From Bradyrhizobium diazoefficiens (GTDB taxonomy: Bacteria > Pseudomonadota > Alphaproteobacteria > Rhizobiales > Xanthobacteraceae), in assembly GCF_018131015.1 (NCBI RefSeq), contig NZ_JAFCJJ010000009.1, positions 62,001-126,000 on the forward strand: 64,000 nt of DNA, written 5' to 3'. Numbering within the stretch: position 1 is the first letter of the stretch; every line of letters begins with the position of its first letter. Made by a program: the position numbers and the translations under genes. Under the pieces are notes generated by a model. The model worked only from the letters and a program-made list of their open reading frames with translations. It had not been told where the DNA came from and did no database searches. Shown piece after piece: positions 43,307 through 51,946 of the stretch.

Positions 43307-44644
43307 CTAGTCCCGCCGGGCCAGCATGAAGGCTGCTGCTGCGGCCACGAGCGCCGGAACCGCAGCCGCGGCAAACAGCGGCTGCGCCCCCATGCCCCGG
43401 GCGAGCATCACTCCGCCGACAAGCGGCCCCACGATCGAGCCGATGCGACCGATGCCGAGCGCCCATCCCACCCCGGTCGACCTGATCGCCGTGGGATAAA
43501 AGGTCGCCGTCAATGCGTTCGATGCGATCTGCCCGCCGACGACACAGAACCCCGACGCGAAAATCGCGATCGTGACGAGGCCGATCGCATGGCTCGTGAC
43601 GCCGATGGCTGCAATCGCGACCGCGGCCGCAAGATAGGTCAACGACAGCGCCCGAAACGAGAAGCGGTCGATGAAATTGCCGAGCGTGAACGTGCCGACC
43701 ACACCGCCGACCTGGAGCATCGCGCCGATCGCGACGGCGGCCGACACCGAGACCCCGAGATCGTTCAGCACGGTGGGAAGCCAGTTCGACAACAGATAGA
43801 GGTCGAGCAGGCTCATGAAAAACACGATCCAGAGCAGGACCGTCACCGGTGCGCGCCCCTCCGCAAACAGATGCGCGACGGGCAGTCCCGGCAATTTGGG
43901 CTCGGGCACAACGAATTTGGCGTTGTCGGCAAAATTTGCCTCCGGGGCGATTCTTTGCAGGAGGCCGGCCACCTCGCGATCGCGACCGCCGGACATCGCA
44001 AGGAACCGGATCGACTCCGGCAGGGCCTTGAAGAGGAAAGGCAGGAACAAGAGCGGCGCGACGCCGCCGACCAGGAACACCGAACGCCAGCCGAAGGCAG
44101 GAATGAGGGCCGCCGCCAGCAGCCCGCCCAGCGCAGCACCGATCGAAAAGCCTGCGAACATCATCATCACCAGGGTGGCGCGGCGGCGGTGCGGGCTGAA
44201 TTCCGACGTCAGCGCAACAGCATTGGGCATGGCGCCGCCGAGACCGAGACCCGTCAGGACGCGCAGCGCGATCAGCCAGGTCGTGTCGGTTGCGAACACG
44301 GTGAGCAGCGTCCCGATGCCGAACACGGCGGTGCTCGCAAGGATGATGCGGCGGCGGCCGATCTTGTCGGCGAGCGGACCGAAAATCAGGGCCCCGATCA
44401 TCAGGCCCAGAAGTCCTGCGCTGAACACCGGACCAAGGCTGCCCCGGGTGAGTTTCCACTCCTGCGCCACTGCAGGCGCGACGTAGCCGATCGCCTGGGT
44501 GTCGAAGCCGTCGATGAACAGCACGGCGGCGCAGACCAGCAGCACCCGAATCTGAAAGGCGCCGACCGCCTGGCGATCGACATAGGCGGGAACGTCGACC
44601 GTCCCCGATACGACCTCGCCCGTAGCTGCGACGGCCATCTGCAT
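43307..44644 (-). CDS. MFS transporter, aromatic acid:H+ symporter (AAHS) type
   Basis: A 445-aa transporter with twelve likely membrane helices. VLLVCAAVLFIDGFDTQAIGYVAPAVAQEWKL is the AAHS signature in the first helix (D-G-F-D-T/x), and GPLADKIGRRRII is the loop 2-3 MFS motif. Members import 4-hydroxybenzoate, protocatechuate or related acids. It is divergent from the IclR gene, with an AATCTC-N7-GAGATT palindrome (44683-44701) in front. The FAD monooxygenase gene beyond IclR carries the same palindrome, so uptake and oxidation are probably co-regulated. Confidence 0.92.
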   Translation of the reverse strand: MQMAVAATGEVVSGTVDVPAYVDRQAVGAFQIRVLLVCAAVLFIDGFDTQAIGYVAPAVAQEWKLTRGSLGPVFSAGLLGLMIGALIFGPLADKIGRRRIILASTAVFGIGTLLTVFATDTTWLIALRVLTGLGLGGAMPNAVALTSEFSPHRRRATLVMMMFAGFSIGAALGGLLAAALIPAFGWRSVFLVGGVAPLLFLPFLFKALPESIRFLAMSGGRDREVAGLLQRIAPEANFADNAKFVVPEPKLPGLPVAHLFAEGRAPVTVLLWIVFFMSLLDLYLLSNWLPTVLNDLGVSVSAAVAIGAMLQVGGVVGTFTLGNFIDRFSFRALSLTYLAAAVAIAAIGVTSHAIGLVTIAIFASGFCVVGGQIASNALTATFYPTAIRSTGVGWALGIGRIGSIVGPLVGGVMLARGMGAQPLFAAAAVPALVAAAAAFMLARRD

Positions 44645-44682
44645 CCCCTCCCCGCCACCCCAGGCATTATTTTTCTTATGAA

Positions 44683-44701
44683 AATCTCCTATAGTGAGAT
44701 T
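44683..44701. promoter_or_regulatory. Candidate IclR-type operator, copy 1
   Basis: AATCTC-CTATAGT-GAGATT is a perfect 6-bp dyad with a 7-base spacer, 39 bp upstream of the MFS gene start. The same architecture recurs at 45546-45564. Confidence 0.65.
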
Positions 44702-44791
44702 ATCTCCAAATCAAGCCGCAAGGGTCGGCCGTTTTGCGGCCGGCGTGAATGCGGCTGACACGGCGCAACGCGAAGCTGGATCGAACCGCAC

Positions 44792-45547
44792 TTGGTCAAA
44801 GCAAACAGTCAGGATCGGGTCCTTGCCCTGCTCGATCTCTTCACCGAGGCACGACCGCAATGGTCGCCCGACGAACTCATGGCGGAGCTCGGCTACACAA
44901 GGCCGACGCTGTATCGCTATCTGAAGAGCTTGAAGGACAGCGGGTTCGTCATGCCAACGCGCGGCGGGCGGTTCGCGCTCGGTCCGCGCGTGGTCGAGAT
45001 GGATTATCTCAGCCGCCGGTCCGACCCGTTGATCGCGGCCGCGACGCCGCATCTGGAGCGCCTCTCCGCGGCGCATCCCTGCACGGCTCTCGTCGTGCGC
45101 TGGTACGGCGACAAGATGCTGTGCGTAGCCTCGATCGCCTCCGCAACCAATCCGGTGAGCAGCTATCCGCGCGGCAGGCCGATGGCGATGGGACGAGGCG
45201 CGATCGCGCGATCGATCATGGCCTTCCTGCCCAGGCAGCGTGTCATGCCGCTGGTGACGCGCTACGCCGCTGATCTTCGCAGCGTCGGCGTCGGCAACTC
45301 CCCCGATGAAATCCTGGCGGCGCTGAAGCGCGTGCGGCGAGCCGGCGTCGCCGTGGCCTTCGGCGAAGTGACACCGGGCGCGGTCGGCATAGCCGCCCCG
45401 ATCCTCGATGGGAGCTACCCGGTCGCAAGCCTCTGCATCACGATCTCCGGACAGCATGCCAGCGGCGAGTTGATCGACCGCATCAGCTCGGAGGTCCGCG
45501 AAGCGGCACGGCAGATGTCCTCGATGACCTCCGACGACGCCACTTAA
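44792..45547 (+). CDS. IclR-family transcriptional regulator
   Basis: A 251-aa regulator. The N-terminal winged helix (VLALLDLFTEARPQWSPDELMAELGYTRPTLYRYLKSLKDSGFV, about residues 10-55) is followed by the effector domain (about 80-245) with LERLSAAHPCTALVVRWYG and GVGNSPDEILAALKRVRRAGVAV. IclR proteins often control aromatic catabolism. The divergent transporter and the downstream monooxygenase each have an identical-architecture palindrome in front, so they are the likely targets. Start is TTG 44792; no nearer ATG gives the helix intact. Confidence 0.9.
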   Translation: MVKANSQDRVLALLDLFTEARPQWSPDELMAELGYTRPTLYRYLKSLKDSGFVMPTRGGRFALGPRVVEMDYLSRRSDPLIAAATPHLERLSAAHPCTALVVRWYGDKMLCVASIASATNPVSSYPRGRPMAMGRGAIARSIMAFLPRQRVMPLVTRYAADLRSVGVGNSPDEILAALKRVRRAGVAVAFGEVTPGAVGIAAPILDGSYPVASLCITISGQHASGELIDRISSEVREAARQMSSMTSDDAT

Positions 45548-45564
45548 TCTCACATTTTGAGATT
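45546..45564. promoter_or_regulatory. Candidate IclR-type operator, copy 2
   Basis: AATCTC-ACATTTT-GAGATT overlaps the last base pairs of the IclR gene and lies 69 bp before the monooxygenase start. A TTGACG (45569-45574) right behind it may be the -35 element; the site just upstream of it would suit an activator. Confidence 0.65.
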
Positions 45565-45633
45565 TTTCTTGACGCCATCCTTGCATCGCCGCATGAGGAC
45601 GACCTGGCGCAAGCGCAATCGTGGGAATGCAAT

Positions 45634-47229
45634 TTGAAGCAGGCTTCGGCGAGCAATGATGCGCCCGTCGTCATCGTCGGCGGCGGACCAGTCGGACTGG
45701 GTCTCGCGATTGGCCTTGGCCAGCGCGGCATCAGGACCATCGTGGTGGAACGCCACGAGCAGCCGCAGCCGATCCCGAAGGGACAGAACCTGACGCAGCG
45801 GACGATGGAGCATTTCCATTTCTGGGGCGCAGAGGCGGCGCTACGGGAGGCCCGCACCATCCCGCCCGCCTATGGCATCGGCGGCATGACCAGCTACGGC
45901 ACGCTGCTCAGCGGTTACCATTACGACTGGCTGCAGCGCGAGCTCGTTCGTCCCTTTTACTTCACCGACAACGAGCGCCTGCCGCAATACGCGACCGAGG
46001 CGGTCTTGCGTCAGCGGGCCGCGCAGCTTGCCTGCATCGATCTGCGGGTTGGCTGGACCTGCCGGGACGTGAGGCTAGATGCCGACGGCGTGAGCCTCGA
46101 CATCGAAAATCGCGACGGCATGACCGAGAGCCTGCGTGCCGGTTACGTCGTCGGCTGCGATGGCAGCCGGTCCATCGTGCGCGAGCGGGCCGGCATCACG
46201 CAGACCCGCTCCGACCACGACCGGCTGATGGTGCTGCTGGTGTTTCGCTCCACCGGATTGCACCAGTTGCTCGACCGGTTTCCAGGCAAGTCGTTCTACA
46301 GCGTGCTGCATCCCGATCTCGACGGTTACTGGAAGTTCTTCGGCCGGGTCGATCTCGGCAGCACATGGTTCTTCCACGCGCCCGTCCCGGTCGACACCAC
46401 GCGCGACAATTTCGATTTCCGTCGCCTGTTGCACGACGCGGCCGGCTCGGAGTTCGATGTCGAATTCGAGCACATCGGCTTCTGGGACCTTCGTTTCACG
46501 CTCGCCGACAGCTATCGTGCCGGCCGCGTGTTCATTGCCGGAGACGCTGCGCACAGCCATCCGCCCTACGGCGGCTACGGCATCAACAGCGGGTTCGAGG
46601 ATGCCGCGAACCTGGCCTGGAAGCTGGCCGCGACGCTGCGGGGTTTCGCGCCCGCCCGGCTGCTTGACAGCTACGACGCGGAACGGCGCCCCGTGTTTGC
46701 ATCCACCGCGCGCGACTTCATCGAGACCTCGATCTACCGCGACCGCGATTTTCTTCGCCGGCATGATCCGGTACGGGATCGGGCCGATTTCGAGGCTGCC
46801 TGGCACGAGCGGCATTCCGGTGCACGCGCCGAGGTCAACGCGTTCGAGCCGAACTACGAGGGATCACCGATCGTGTTCGGCCCCGCCGGCGGCGTCAGCA
46901 CCGCCATCGGCTCGCATGCCCATGCCGCCCGCGCCGGTCATCATCTGACGCCGCAACCGCTGTCGTCGGGCAACAACATATTCGAGCTCCTCGGCGACGA
47001 CTTCACCTTGCTGGATCTTGCGGATGGATCTGCGGCGGCGGCTTTCGCGCAAGCCGCGGCACGGCTTGGTATTCCGCTGAAGGTGATCAGGGACACCGCA
47101 TCAGGCGGCCGCGAAAAATACCTTGCGCGTGTGATCCTGGTGCGGCCCGATCAGTTCGTCGCCTACGCCGGCGACACCGACGGCGCCGACGCGTCCGACA
47201 TCCTGATGCGTGCGGCCGGTCATTCCTGA
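45634..47229 (+). CDS. FAD-dependent aromatic monooxygenase
   Basis: A 531-aa class A flavoprotein hydroxylase. VVIVGGGPVGLGLAIGLGQRGI is the FAD Rossmann motif, VVGCDGSRSIVRERAGI the DG fingerprint for FAD and NAD(P)H, and GRVFIAGDAAHSHPPYGGYGINSGFEDAANLAWKLA the GD motif. The C-terminal 150 residues resemble the thioredoxin-like domain of the phenol hydroxylase and MhpA branch. A substituted phenol or aryl acid is the likely substrate, in keeping with the neighbouring AAHS transporter. Start TTG 45634. Confidence 0.9.
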   Translation: MKQASASNDAPVVIVGGGPVGLGLAIGLGQRGIRTIVVERHEQPQPIPKGQNLTQRTMEHFHFWGAEAALREARTIPPAYGIGGMTSYGTLLSGYHYDWLQRELVRPFYFTDNERLPQYATEAVLRQRAAQLACIDLRVGWTCRDVRLDADGVSLDIENRDGMTESLRAGYVVGCDGSRSIVRERAGITQTRSDHDRLMVLLVFRSTGLHQLLDRFPGKSFYSVLHPDLDGYWKFFGRVDLGSTWFFHAPVPVDTTRDNFDFRRLLHDAAGSEFDVEFEHIGFWDLRFTLADSYRAGRVFIAGDAAHSHPPYGGYGINSGFEDAANLAWKLAATLRGFAPARLLDSYDAERRPVFASTARDFIETSIYRDRDFLRRHDPVRDRADFEAAWHERHSGARAEVNAFEPNYEGSPIVFGPAGGVSTAIGSHAHAARAGHHLTPQPLSSGNNIFELLGDDFTLLDLADGSAAAAFAQAAARLGIPLKVIRDTASGGREKYLARVILVRPDQFVAYAGDTDGADASDILMRAAGHS

Positions 47230-47259
47230 GGGAACGACCTTTCCGCCGCGAACCCTCAC

Positions 47260-47430
47260 CTAGCTTGCGCCGTCGTTATCCTCGCCGCCATCGGCTTCAG
47301 CGGCCTCCCTGACTTCGACCAGCGCCATCGACAGGAGATAGACGGTCGTGGGCAGCCCGATCCGGCGCGCCGTCTCGACGGCACGCGACAGCTCGCTCGC
47401 AAGCTCCTTCAGCTCGTCCCTCCGCGACAA
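47260..47430 (-). CDS. Small helical conserved protein (56 aa)
   Basis: The gene encodes MSRRDELKELASELSRAVETARRI, then GLPTTVYLLSMALVEVREAAEADGGEDND and ends GAS. Two amphipathic helices and an acidic tail are visible, and no stop interrupts the reading from TTG 47430. G/C-rich third positions fit a real gene. I believe related sequences are common in Bradyrhizobium. The position 34 bp downstream of the hydrolase-like gene on the same strand suggests it is the last gene of that operon. Function unknown. Confidence 0.6.
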   Translation of the reverse strand: MSRRDELKELASELSRAVETARRIGLPTTVYLLSMALVEVREAAEADGGEDNDGAS

Positions 47431-47464
47431 TGTGCAACCCCATCCATCCGCCGATCGCGTTGAC

Positions 47465-48028
47465 CTAAACCGCGACGGCGCCGCTGGTCCCGATCAGTTC
47501 GGCGCTGGATTGGATTGTAGCAAAATTGGCGATGACATTCACCACCGACTGCTTGTAGGCGGCGGCGTCGGCCGCGCCCGGCTGCCGGCAGGCCACGGCA
47601 TCGGCAACCACCTGATAGCGATGGCTGCGATGAAACCCCTCGACGACGGTGGCCAGGATGGTTTCGTCGAGGGAAAAGCCGACCAGCACGCAGCGGACGC
47701 TGCGGATATTGGACGTGTAGTCCACCAGGCGCGACGAACTGTAGGCCGAGGGCAGCGGGTGCTCGAACGTCAGTTCCCCCGGCCGCGGCTTCGCCTGGGG
47801 AATCCAATCGGTCAGTCTTGATGCCGGATTGAACCAGGCCGCCTGCGCGATGCGCTTCAAATGCATCACCGGCCAGAGATTGTCGCGCCAGAGCGTCAAC
47901 AGGTCCAGGCAGCGCGAGGTGGCCGCCTCACCGTCGAGAATGACGTGGCGGCGCCCCGGGGTCAGATACTCGGCCTGCAGATCCGCGCAGACCAGGATCG
48001 GCGGTTCGTCGTGGAGGGAAACCAGCAT
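47465..48028 (-). CDS. Isochorismatase-fold protein lacking the catalytic Cys
   Basis: A 187-aa cysteine-hydrolase-fold protein: PPILVCADLQAEYL (catalytic Asp present), PSAYSSSRLVDYTSN and VRCVLVGFSLDETILATVVEGF, then YQVVADAVA. In active members the last but one motif reads GxxTxxCV with a Cys nucleophile. Here it is GFSLDETI, with Thr in the Cys position. The lysine of the KxxxSAF motif is also replaced (HPLPSAY). It is therefore probably non-catalytic or has a changed chemistry. It lies 25 bp downstream of the GNAT gene. Confidence 0.7.
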   Translation of the reverse strand: MLVSLHDEPPILVCADLQAEYLTPGRRHVILDGEAATSRCLDLLTLWRDNLWPVMHLKRIAQAAWFNPASRLTDWIPQAKPRPGELTFEHPLPSAYSSSRLVDYTSNIRSVRCVLVGFSLDETILATVVEGFHRSHRYQVVADAVACRQPGAADAAAYKQSVVNVIANFATIQSSAELIGTSGAVAV

Positions 48029-48053
48029 TGTCTTGCGCGTAGCTGCCCCCGTT

Positions 48054-48674
48054 TCAACGGCCGCCGAGCGCGAGATCGCGCAGCGGCGAGGTGACCGATC
48101 GTCCCGCGGAGGCGTCGAGCACCCCCGGCCGGTCCCAATCGCCCTCGGGGCGGATGATCACATAGGGATCGCTGTCCAGCGTGATGGCATCGGGCCCCGG
48201 CTCGATCTCCAGCACCATCTCCGTGTAGGAGAAATCGGAGAAGGTGATCTTGCGATTGTGGCCGAGCGGCTTGGCGCCGAAATGGGCCCAGAAGTCGACC
48301 AGCCGGTCCTGGGCCTGGCCGTAGATCTTGCGAAATCCCTTGCGCTTCACGTAGTCGACGCTCGCCTGCACCAGCTTGAACGAGACGCGCGAGCGCCGGT
48401 ACTGATGACGCACCGCGAGCCGCTCGACCTTGGCGAAGTCGCCGAAGAAGCGCACCCGCAGGCAGCCCGCCGGCTCGTTACCGATGAAGCCGATGAAATG
48501 CGCGGCCACCATGTCGTTGCCATCGAACTCCTCCTCGAACGGGCAATCCTGTTCGGCGAGATAGACCGCGGAGCGAATGGCGGTGATCAGCATGAGGTCG
48601 TTCGGATCGCGCGCGAGACGAATGGTGATGGCGCGGGAGTCTGCCTTGGCGACAGGGATTCTAGTACCATGCAT
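48054..48674 (-). CDS. GNAT-fold acyltransferase
   Basis: A 206-aa protein: LARDPNDLMLITAIRSAVYLAEQDCPFEEEFDGND, then GFIGNEPAGCLRVRFFGDFAKVERLAVRHQYRRSRVSFKLVQASVDYVKRKGFRKIYGQAQDRLVDFW, the acetyl-CoA binding core of GNAT enzymes (motif A R-Y-R-R-S-R-V). A C-terminal tail of about 50 residues is family-specific. The acceptor is unknown. ATG 48674 sits eight bases behind AAGGAG inside the upstream gene's end, with a 14-base overlap, indicating coupled translation with the 205-aa gene. Confidence 0.8.
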   Translation of the reverse strand: MHGTRIPVAKADSRAITIRLARDPNDLMLITAIRSAVYLAEQDCPFEEEFDGNDMVAAHFIGFIGNEPAGCLRVRFFGDFAKVERLAVRHQYRRSRVSFKLVQASVDYVKRKGFRKIYGQAQDRLVDFWAHFGAKPLGHNRKITFSDFSYTEMVLEIEPGPDAITLDSDPYVIIRPEGDWDRPGVLDASAGRSVTSPLRDLALGGR

Positions 48675-49278
48675 GTGCAAAGCTCCTTGCTTGAATGATC
48701 GCGCCCGGCATCCGCAACGGCCGCCGATGCCAGGGCCGCTCGTAGCACCAGAGGTCGGGCTGGAAGCTCGAGACGGGCTCGAAGCCCGTCGCCATCATGA
48801 TGTCCCGTCCGGCCACGGTTGACGGCTGCGCATAGCAGTCCGCGCCGCGGAATCTTATCTGCCGCAGATGAGCCGCGGCCTTGCCGAGACCGGCGATGCC
48901 GCGACCGGTCGCCGCGATCGCCCAGATGTAGATCGCCGAGACCTCCTCGCCGGCCGCGGCGAGATGTCTTGTCTCGGGCGCAGTCAGGCAGATCTCGTCG
49001 AGCAGCAATGCATCGTGGCCGCAATCGTTGAGGAACAGGAAGGCCATGCCGCCCAACAGGCGGCCCTTCCGGCTGAAGGTGAGGATGCTCTCGGGATCGA
49101 AGGCGAGGTAGCTCGCGAGCTCCGCCGCCCCGATCTGCACACCCGGCACCAGCCGGTGTGCCATGTCGGAAAGCTTCGCAATTTCGGAAAATTGCGCGCA
49201 ACGGACATCGACGTCCTGACTGAGCGGCAAGGCGTCGAATTCACGCTTTGCGCCAAACGAGCCCCTTTCCATCCTCAT
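48661..49278 (-). CDS. Hypothetical protein, probable GNAT-like fold
   Basis: A 205-aa cytoplasmic protein. ESILTFSRKGRLLGGMAFLFLN, HDALLLDEICLTAPE and then RGIAGLGKAAAHLRQIRFRGADCYAQPSTVAGRDIMMATGFEPV follow the strand-helix order of GNAT proteins. The last segment resembles motif B (a helix followed by GFxPV). No clear pyrophosphate-loop motif is visible, so catalysis is doubtful. It opens an operon with the GNAT gene, the Cys-less hydrolase-like gene and the 56-aa gene, divergent from a LysR gene. Confidence 0.6.
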   Translation of the reverse strand: MRMERGSFGAKREFDALPLSQDVDVRCAQFSEIAKLSDMAHRLVPGVQIGAAELASYLAFDPESILTFSRKGRLLGGMAFLFLNDCGHDALLLDEICLTAPETRHLAAAGEEVSAIYIWAIAATGRGIAGLGKAAAHLRQIRFRGADCYAQPSTVAGRDIMMATGFEPVSSFQPDLWCYERPWHRRPLRMPGAIIQARSFAHAWY

Positions 49279-49379
49279 GTCACCCCTCTATCGTTCGAGG
49301 CTTTCGTGCCCCGCTTGGGCGTAGAGCTTAGCGGCTGGGGATCAGGAGTATGCAGCAACTATTGCACCGGGGTGCTGCG

Positions 49380-50390
49380 ATGACGCAGCACCGTGAAGAG
49401 GCGCTCGATGCGTCCTGGGACGATTTGAAGCTGTTCCTGGCATGCGCAAAGTATAAAAGTTTCCGTAACGCCGCCGAGGAACTCGGCCTCACCTCCACCA
49501 CCCTGATGCGCCGGATCGACCGGCTCGAAGAGAGCATCGGCTGCAAGCTGTTCCTGCGCGACCAGAGCGGCCTCACGCTCAGCGACGACGGCACCTCGAT
49601 GATCGCCGACATCGCGCATATGGAACGCCACGCCTTCAACGTCTTCCGCCGCGCCTCGCGCGCCTCGAACGACACGGCGGGAACCGTGCGCGTCGCGGTG
49701 ACGGAAGGTCCCGGCAATTTCTGGATCCTGCCGCGGCTGATCGATTTTCAGAAGACCTACCGCAAGATCACCGTCGATCTGCGCTGTGCGATGGAGCAGG
49801 CCGACGTTGCGCGGCTGGAGTCCGACATCGCAATCCAGCTCGAGCCGCCGACCCATCCCGACCTGATCGTGGCGCGACTCGGCCGGCTGCACATTTATCC
49901 TTTCGTCTCCAAGGCCTATGAGGCCCTCTACGGCCTGCCCGCGACACTCGCCGAGCTCAGGAACCACCGGATCATCAAGCAGAGCGGACCGCAGGTCGAC
50001 GACGGCGCCTACGCCCGCATCCTCGGATTGTCCTCGCTGGAGGGCATCGTCGGGATCAAGACCAATTCCTCGATCGGCGCGCTCTACGCCGTGGAGCGCG
50101 GCGCCGGCATCGGCTTCCTACCGACGGTGTCGATCGCGCTCGGCGCGCCGCTCGTCGCCGTCGATCTCGGCGTCAGCCACCACACCGATCTCTGGCTCAC
50201 CTATCACAAGGAATTTCGTGCCTCGGAGCGGCACAAGATCGTGGTCGACTGGCTGAAGAAGATCTTCGACCCGAAGACCCATCCCTGCTTCCGCGACGAG
50301 TTCATCCATCCGAACGCGCTGGTGCCGATGATGACGGCCGCACGCGAGGGATTTGGCCTGGCCGGCTATGTCGCGACGACGCCGGCCTGA
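49380..50390 (+). CDS. LysR-family transcriptional regulator
   Basis: A 336-aa regulator. The N-terminal wHTH (about residues 12-70: SWDDLKLFLACAKYKSFRNAAEELGLTSTTLMRRIDRLEESIGCKLFLRD) and an effector domain (VRVAVTEGPGNFWILPRLIDFQ onward) fit the LysR family; the domain is atypically followed by an extra C-terminal tail. A GCACC-GG-GGTGC palindrome (49364-49375) lies just before ATG 49380 and may be its autoregulatory site. An ATG at 49350 has AGGAG only one base away and is less likely. Likely target: the divergent operon 47260-49278. Confidence 0.88.
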   Translation: MTQHREEALDASWDDLKLFLACAKYKSFRNAAEELGLTSTTLMRRIDRLEESIGCKLFLRDQSGLTLSDDGTSMIADIAHMERHAFNVFRRASRASNDTAGTVRVAVTEGPGNFWILPRLIDFQKTYRKITVDLRCAMEQADVARLESDIAIQLEPPTHPDLIVARLGRLHIYPFVSKAYEALYGLPATLAELRNHRIIKQSGPQVDDGAYARILGLSSLEGIVGIKTNSSIGALYAVERGAGIGFLPTVSIALGAPLVAVDLGVSHHTDLWLTYHKEFRASERHKIVVDWLKKIFDPKTHPCFRDEFIHPNALVPMMTAAREGFGLAGYVATTPA

Positions 50391-50400
50391 AACGCTTGTG

Positions 50401-51573
50401 TCACCAGCGATATTCGAACCCGAGCGTGCCCTGGTGCGAGGTGAGCTCGTTGCGGAACTTGCCGTCGTAATTGATGTAGAGCCGCGCGGTGCTGGTCAGG
50501 CTGAGCGAGGCCGAGGCGCCGGCATCCATGCCGTAACGGCTCTCGCCGATACCGGGTACGATGATGCTGGCGGTCCCCAGGCTGACCTGGACCGATCCCA
50601 GGTCCTGGTGGAAATTGTCGACGAACTTGCCGTAGGCCGAGAGGTCCAGGACCTTCCGGTCGAAAATGAAGTAGCGGCCGATCTCGGCCCCGATCATGAT
50701 GCGCGCGCGCGAGATCGCGGTCGAGCCGACGCTCATCGGATCAAGCCCACCGGCCTCCTGGAACGCCGCGCTGGTGGCGCGCACATATTCCAGCGCGCCC
50801 TTGGGCACGATCCGCATCTGGTCCTTGGTCCAGTAATAGCTGATCTCGGTCAGCGCGCCGTCGACCGCGGCGCGATAGCCCGCGGTCGCAAGACCGAAGC
50901 CGGTGTCGCGGCTCGAATGCACCTTGCCGAAGCCGTGCACCAGTGCGAACGCCCAGGTCCATGGCCCCTTGTCGACGGAGCCGCTGAAGGCAAGCTGGGT
51001 CAGGTCAAGCGTTGCCGACTGCAGCGCAAGCGGCACATCGATGTCGGTGTGGCTCTGGTCGACGGAGAAGCCGAGATTGACGCCCGGCGCCAGCCGCGCG
51101 CCAAAACCGGCGACACCGCCAACGGTCTTGCGCTTGTCACCGACGAAATCGCCTTGCGCGTCGGTCCGGACCGAAATGCCATAGCCTTCGAACCAGGTGC
51201 GGTAGCGCGGGTCGCCCGTCGCCTCGGACGCGCCGCCGCCGCCGGGATTGGTGCGGAACGCCCGCTCGAAGCCGTTGGCAGCCTGGTTGCCCAGCCGCTC
51301 CAGAAAGCCGGAGCCGAGATTGAGCGTGGTGTTGCCAGCCGACTGGCCATAGTTGATCGAGGTCGGCATCGGGACCGGCGTCGGTGACGGCGTGGGCGTC
51401 GGTGTCGGGGTGGGCGTCGGACTTTGCGCAAGAGCGGGCGCAGCTACCGATATCGTCACCACGACGGCAAGGGTCATGGTTATAAAGGTCATGGCGATCG
51501 CCGTCACGATCCGGCGGATGCGGTCCAACCCGATCGACTGCCGTGTCCCGGAGGGCTGCGATGGGCAGCTCAT
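50401..51573 (-). CDS. Outer-membrane beta-barrel protein with TP-repeat linker
   Basis: A 390-aa precursor. A hydrophobic export segment (IAMTFITMTLAVVVTISVAAPALA) is followed by a TPTPTPTPTPSPTPVP linker and then an autotransporter-type barrel of about 260 residues (RYRTWFEGYGISVRTDAQGDFVGDKRKTVGGVAGFGARLAPG ... GTLGFEYRW, ending in an aromatic residue as for BAM substrates). No passenger domain is present, so this is a bare barrel anchored by a proline linker. ATG 51573 was chosen; the ATG at 51732 would add residues of no known type. Its function is unknown. Confidence 0.75.
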   Translation of the reverse strand: MSCPSQPSGTRQSIGLDRIRRIVTAIAMTFITMTLAVVVTISVAAPALAQSPTPTPTPTPTPSPTPVPMPTSINYGQSAGNTTLNLGSGFLERLGNQAANGFERAFRTNPGGGGASEATGDPRYRTWFEGYGISVRTDAQGDFVGDKRKTVGGVAGFGARLAPGVNLGFSVDQSHTDIDVPLALQSATLDLTQLAFSGSVDKGPWTWAFALVHGFGKVHSSRDTGFGLATAGYRAAVDGALTEISYYWTKDQMRIVPKGALEYVRATSAAFQEAGGLDPMSVGSTAISRARIMIGAEIGRYFIFDRKVLDLSAYGKFVDNFHQDLGSVQVSLGTASIIVPGIGESRYGMDAGASASLSLTSTARLYINYDGKFRNELTSHQGTLGFEYRW

Positions 51574-51946
51574 GACGACAAATCCCGAAAGCAAGTGGCG
51601 GTCCGCAAAAATGCAACACGAGTTGCGGCACGTCTGGCGATTTGTGCTGAAGTGCCACGGAGGGTCAACCGCCTGCCGCGCGATGTTCGAGGCGATTGCC
51701 GTCGATTGTGGTTCTGCTGCCACAGTTGGCAAATTGCGTATCGCCGCATCCGGACCGGACTTGAAATTCGCGCGCGGCTTGCTAACGCGCGATTTTCATG
51801 TAGCAATATTGCCCACAATCGGATGTGGCGGCTCGGCTGTGCGTTTCGCGACCTTGAGACTCGAACAGACTTCCGGAAGCCCGTTTGTGGCGTGGCACGC
51901 GAAATAGCGGCCGCGTCTTTTTTATATCCAGCGGAGGAGACGACCG
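51574..51946. other. 373-bp gap in front of cspA
   Basis: No gene is supported. It includes a perfect GCAAC-ACGA-GTTGC dyad at about 51612-51625 and the likely 5' leader of the cold-shock gene, with GGAGGA at 51932-51937 as ribosome-binding site. A leader of this size would suit the temperature-controlled mRNA structures of cold-shock genes, but no conserved cold box could be identified by eye. Confidence 0.4.

Noticed and set aside
49364..49375. GCACC-GG-GGTGC palindrome before the LysR start as a LysR operator
   Set aside because: It is only a 5-bp dyad and lies between two possible starts; mentioned in the gene entry but not annotated separately.
51363..51424. GTCGGT/GGCGTC microsatellite-like run as a phase-variation tract
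   Set aside because: It codes for the TPTP linker in frame in hexamer-like units that are not perfect, so length change would not switch the frame; no sign of phase variation.
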